NCBI GenBank assembly: GCA_963575745.1
Contig: CAUYUJ010014764.1
Location: 110,085 to 174,084, forward strand
DNA from: Prorocentrum cordatum
Lineage: Eukaryota; Sar; Dinophyceae; Prorocentrales; Prorocentraceae
DNA: 64,000 nt
Reading direction: 5' to 3'
Shown here: piece by piece, positions 61,936 through 64,000 of the stretch
How the letters are laid out: every line of letters starts with the position of its first letter
Position numbering within the stretch: the stretch's first letter is position 1
Made by a program: the position numbers and the translations under genes
Notes under the pieces: generated by a model
Database searches by the model: none
What the model was told of the DNA's origin: nothing
The model's input: the letters and a program-made list of their open reading frames with translations, nothing else

Positions 61936-62679
61936 TCCAAGAGAAATATTGAAATCTACCCCCGGACCACCCCCGGTTTTATCCGCACCGCTTGAAGGGT
62001 GCATTTTGCATGATTCTGCAACACCGTTTGTTCTAAATCTGAACTCGTACCATCCCAACTAAGCTGGGATCCCCCCAGTCATCCTCGTCAAATAATACGA
62101 TGCGCACGCTCGTCTTTCGAAACTCCCCCGTTTGCAAGAATCCTTCTGTTCCAAAAGGCAAGAAGAAATGGGACGCCCGAGTTACTCAGGCTAACTGCGG
62201 TCCGAGGTAACTCCAATTTGGGGACCCCGACGCACGAACCCGCAGCTATCCCTGACTGCCCCCGCCCCCGATGACTCGGCAAGGATCGACGCCCGAACCA
62301 TGCGGGATACTTGCGGTCCAGGGTGGCTCCAGCCTGGGCCCATAAAAGGCGAACGTGTAGCTACCGCTGGTCACCCCCCAACCCAGTGCACACGCACGCG
62401 TCGTCGCGCGCGCACGCCACAAGTCTTTCAAACATCTGTATGTCGCAACGCTTGCAGAAACGATTGTCCCAAGCACATGCACGAGCACACGGCTACGCAA
62501 CACGGTTTTTCCAGAAAGTGTCTGCGCGCGCGCTCTTGCGAATGAGAACCAAAAAAACAAAGCATGTTCAGCATGTTGGTCACATGCGACCAGGCGGGCC
62601 TCTCGCGCGCATGTCGGCATCATTCGAACGCCTTTGCGCGCGTGCTGGGGGGGAGGGCACGACCCATCAGGGGGAAAAC
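61936..62679. other. Unassigned stretch
   Basis: Two TGCGGTCC(A/G)AGGT(AA/GG)CTCCA phrases (about 62196 and 62312) suggest a loose 115-bp duplication. No gene recognised. Confidence 0.4.
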
Positions 62680-63020
62680 AAACCTACCTCGCTTTGACCA
62701 CCCTCGCTTCCAAGAGGTACCAAACGATGCCACACTACGGCCTGTACTGGTCAGGCCGCTTGACGAGGAGGCGCATGGTATGGCTTGGTTTTGCCTGGAA
62801 GCGAAAGCGGGGTACGGCAGGTTCGTGTCGTGTCGACCCCGGCGTTGGTTTTTGACACCGCAGGGATCGTTCAACCTTGAACGATCGGCCGTTTCCGCAA
62901 CGTCCAATCGTTCAACATCGATCGATTCTGGGTCGCCGCCGGCGTTCAACCTTGAACGTCCGCGCTGGGGTCGCCGCTGGTCGACACGACGCAGACCTAC
63001 CGTAGGTAAGTCACGCTCTG
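62680..63020 (+). repeat. Dispersed repeat K, filled-site copy
   Basis: 62680-62814 and 63003-63020 together match 6862-7012; the 188-bp gap is the TA-flanked element below. Confidence 0.85.
62815..63002. mobile_element. 188-bp TIR element inserted at TA
   Basis: Flanked by TA at 62813-62814 and 63003-63004, where the homologous locus at 6996 has a single TA. TIRs: CGGCAGGTTCGTGTCGTGTC and, inverted, GACACGACGCAGACCTACCG (19 of the 23 bases after the shared terminal C match). The interior holds the perfect palindrome GATCGTTCAA-CC-TTGAACGATC (62867-62888) and two diverged relatives. TA duplication is typical of Tc1/mariner-type transposition; no transposase is in the window. Confidence 0.8.
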
Positions 63021-63503
63021 ACCATGTCAACTTATGCCATGCGGGCCACTCGCGTGCGTGGGCCGCGCGGGCACGTCGAGATCCTCCCACAACAACCTTC
63101 CCGGCCGACGCGCGGGCACCCCCACCGTCATCGGCGTGATCGGCATCGCCGCCAGCGTTGCCCTCGCCGCCGTCCTCGTTAGCGTCGCCACCAGTACAGT
63201 CGGGGCGTTGACCTAAGGAACCGAAACTAGGGAACGAGACTCTTTTTGCCATAAGTTAAGCTTCGACTTCCTATCGAAAACATGAGGGAAGCCTGAGGCA
63301 AGCTGTGCAACACTTAAGAAACGCGGAGCCCCTCTCCAACGAAAAGGGTTCCTTCCTCAGGGCCCCGACTGTAATCTCATCATTGTGTCTGCCGCTGTCA
63401 ACGTCGTCATGGCACCGCGCCCGCCCAGGCCACCGAGCCGCAGTGCAACGCCCGCGCTCCAGCGAGGCCTTCCAGGCGCGACGGGAAGTGCCCAACGGGC
63501 AGC
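63021..63503. other. Unassigned stretch
   Basis: No gene or repeat family was recognised. Confidence 0.4.
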
Positions 63504-63735
63504 GCAACCGCGGCCGCGTCGGTCGCGCCAGACTAGCTGGCCGCTTTGCGCTCGAATCTGCGCGCGGTAGCGCGGCCGCACCGATGCGACAGCCAGCGCC
63601 AAGCTGTCATCGCAACCGGCGCCGCATGGGTTTTGCAAACCAAGTTGCGGGTGGGTGGGTGGGATGATTGCGCGACCAGTGGAGTTGACAACTTCAAGTT
63701 TGGCAGGGTGATTTGCACCACGTAGATTGCACCAC
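63504..63735 (+). repeat. Dispersed repeat P, copy 2
   Basis: CAACCGCGGCCGCGTCGGTC through CATGGGTTTTGCAAACCAAG, then a short stretch of the GCACCACGTAGATTGCACCA minisatellite. Confidence 0.8.
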
Positions 63736-63830
63736 ATAGTATGTTAGAACACAATGTTTTGGGTTCGCGCTGGCTAACATGTTGTTCAATGCGGGGTCCC
63801 CGAAAGTCCAGACGCTTTCCTGAATACCTA

Positions 63831-63990
63831 TCAGACCACCACAACCCAACCCGAAGACCCGAATTTGACCCGAATTTCGGGTTGGGGGCGATATCGGTTC
63901 TATGTGTTTTTGCAACGTTCCCCGACCCCCCCCCCACTGGAAATGGAAGGGACATTGAAGCCTGCGGGTTGGGTTGGGGTGGTTTGGTGG
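63831..63990. mobile_element. TIR element family M, uninterrupted copy
   Basis: Left end CAGACCACCACAACCCAACC; right end GGGTTGGGTTGGGGTGGTTT, inverted with one or two mismatches. The interior has CGAAGACCCGAATTT, a GGTTCTATGTG word and CTGGAAATGGAAGGGACATT. The preceding TCAATGCGGGGTCCCCGAAA (63787) also occurs at the ends of the extended family B elements. Confidence 0.7.
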
Positions 63991-64000
63991 GTGGTGATTT

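Overview
This window looks like nuclear DNA of a dinoflagellate. The reasons are high GC, very many GGA/TCC triplet arrays and foldback elements, sparse genes, and two non-LTR (LINE-type) retrotransposons. Directly upstream of both retrotransposons are degenerate sequences resembling the dinoflagellate spliced leader. Protein families that I associate from memory with dinoflagellates (a KOW/SH3-like C-terminus and two Cys-rich secretory-type domains) agree with this. The genus cannot be fixed from sequence alone. A large GC-rich genome such as Prorocentrum would fit, but that is a guess.

Layout. 0-16.8 kb is repeat-dominated. It holds one likely gene (1.3-2.8 kb, minus strand), a 90-bp minisatellite (4.9-6.3 kb) with diverged inverted relatives (9.7-10.2 and 12.1-12.3 kb), a decamer-based compound satellite (10.3-12.1 kb), and many short elements with terminal inverted repeats (TIRs). 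16.8-25.9 kb is an apparently intact retrotransposon, here called E1. It has a zinc-finger/coiled-coil ORF1 and a 2068-residue ORF2 with the unusual order RNase H - AP endonuclease - reverse transcriptase - two C2H2-like fingers - a C-terminal domain that may be methyltransferase-like. 25.9-31.9 kb is repeats and foldbacks. 31.9-38.9 kb is a second, different retrotransposon (E2, minus strand), with ORF1 followed by endonuclease - RT - RNase H - zinc motif. E2 is broken by one frameshift and one stop codon. 38.9-46.2 kb is repeats, including a large inverted repeat (41.6-43.2 kb) and a heptamer array (44.4-45.7 kb). 46.2-47.3 kb is a retroelement RNase H remnant carrying a 282-bp tandem duplication. 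47.9-51.8 kb is nested short elements. 51.8-55.4 kb is an extremely A/C-skewed block of triplet arrays around a possible coding stretch. 56.3-59.7 kb carries two Cys-rich protein loci on the minus strand. 59.7-64 kb returns to repeats, including a clean TA-flanked 188-bp insertion whose empty-site counterpart lies 56 kb away.

How the parts relate. The two LINEs are the only probable sources of replication machinery seen here. Both are bounded on each side by GGA/TCC arrays and both carry leader-like sequence at the 5' end, which suggests trans-spliced transcripts were reverse transcribed and integrated. The short elements have no proteins of their own. At least fifteen families recur in the window, several nested in each other. 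Most long open frames here are artefacts of triplet repeats, which lack stops in several frames, and were left out.
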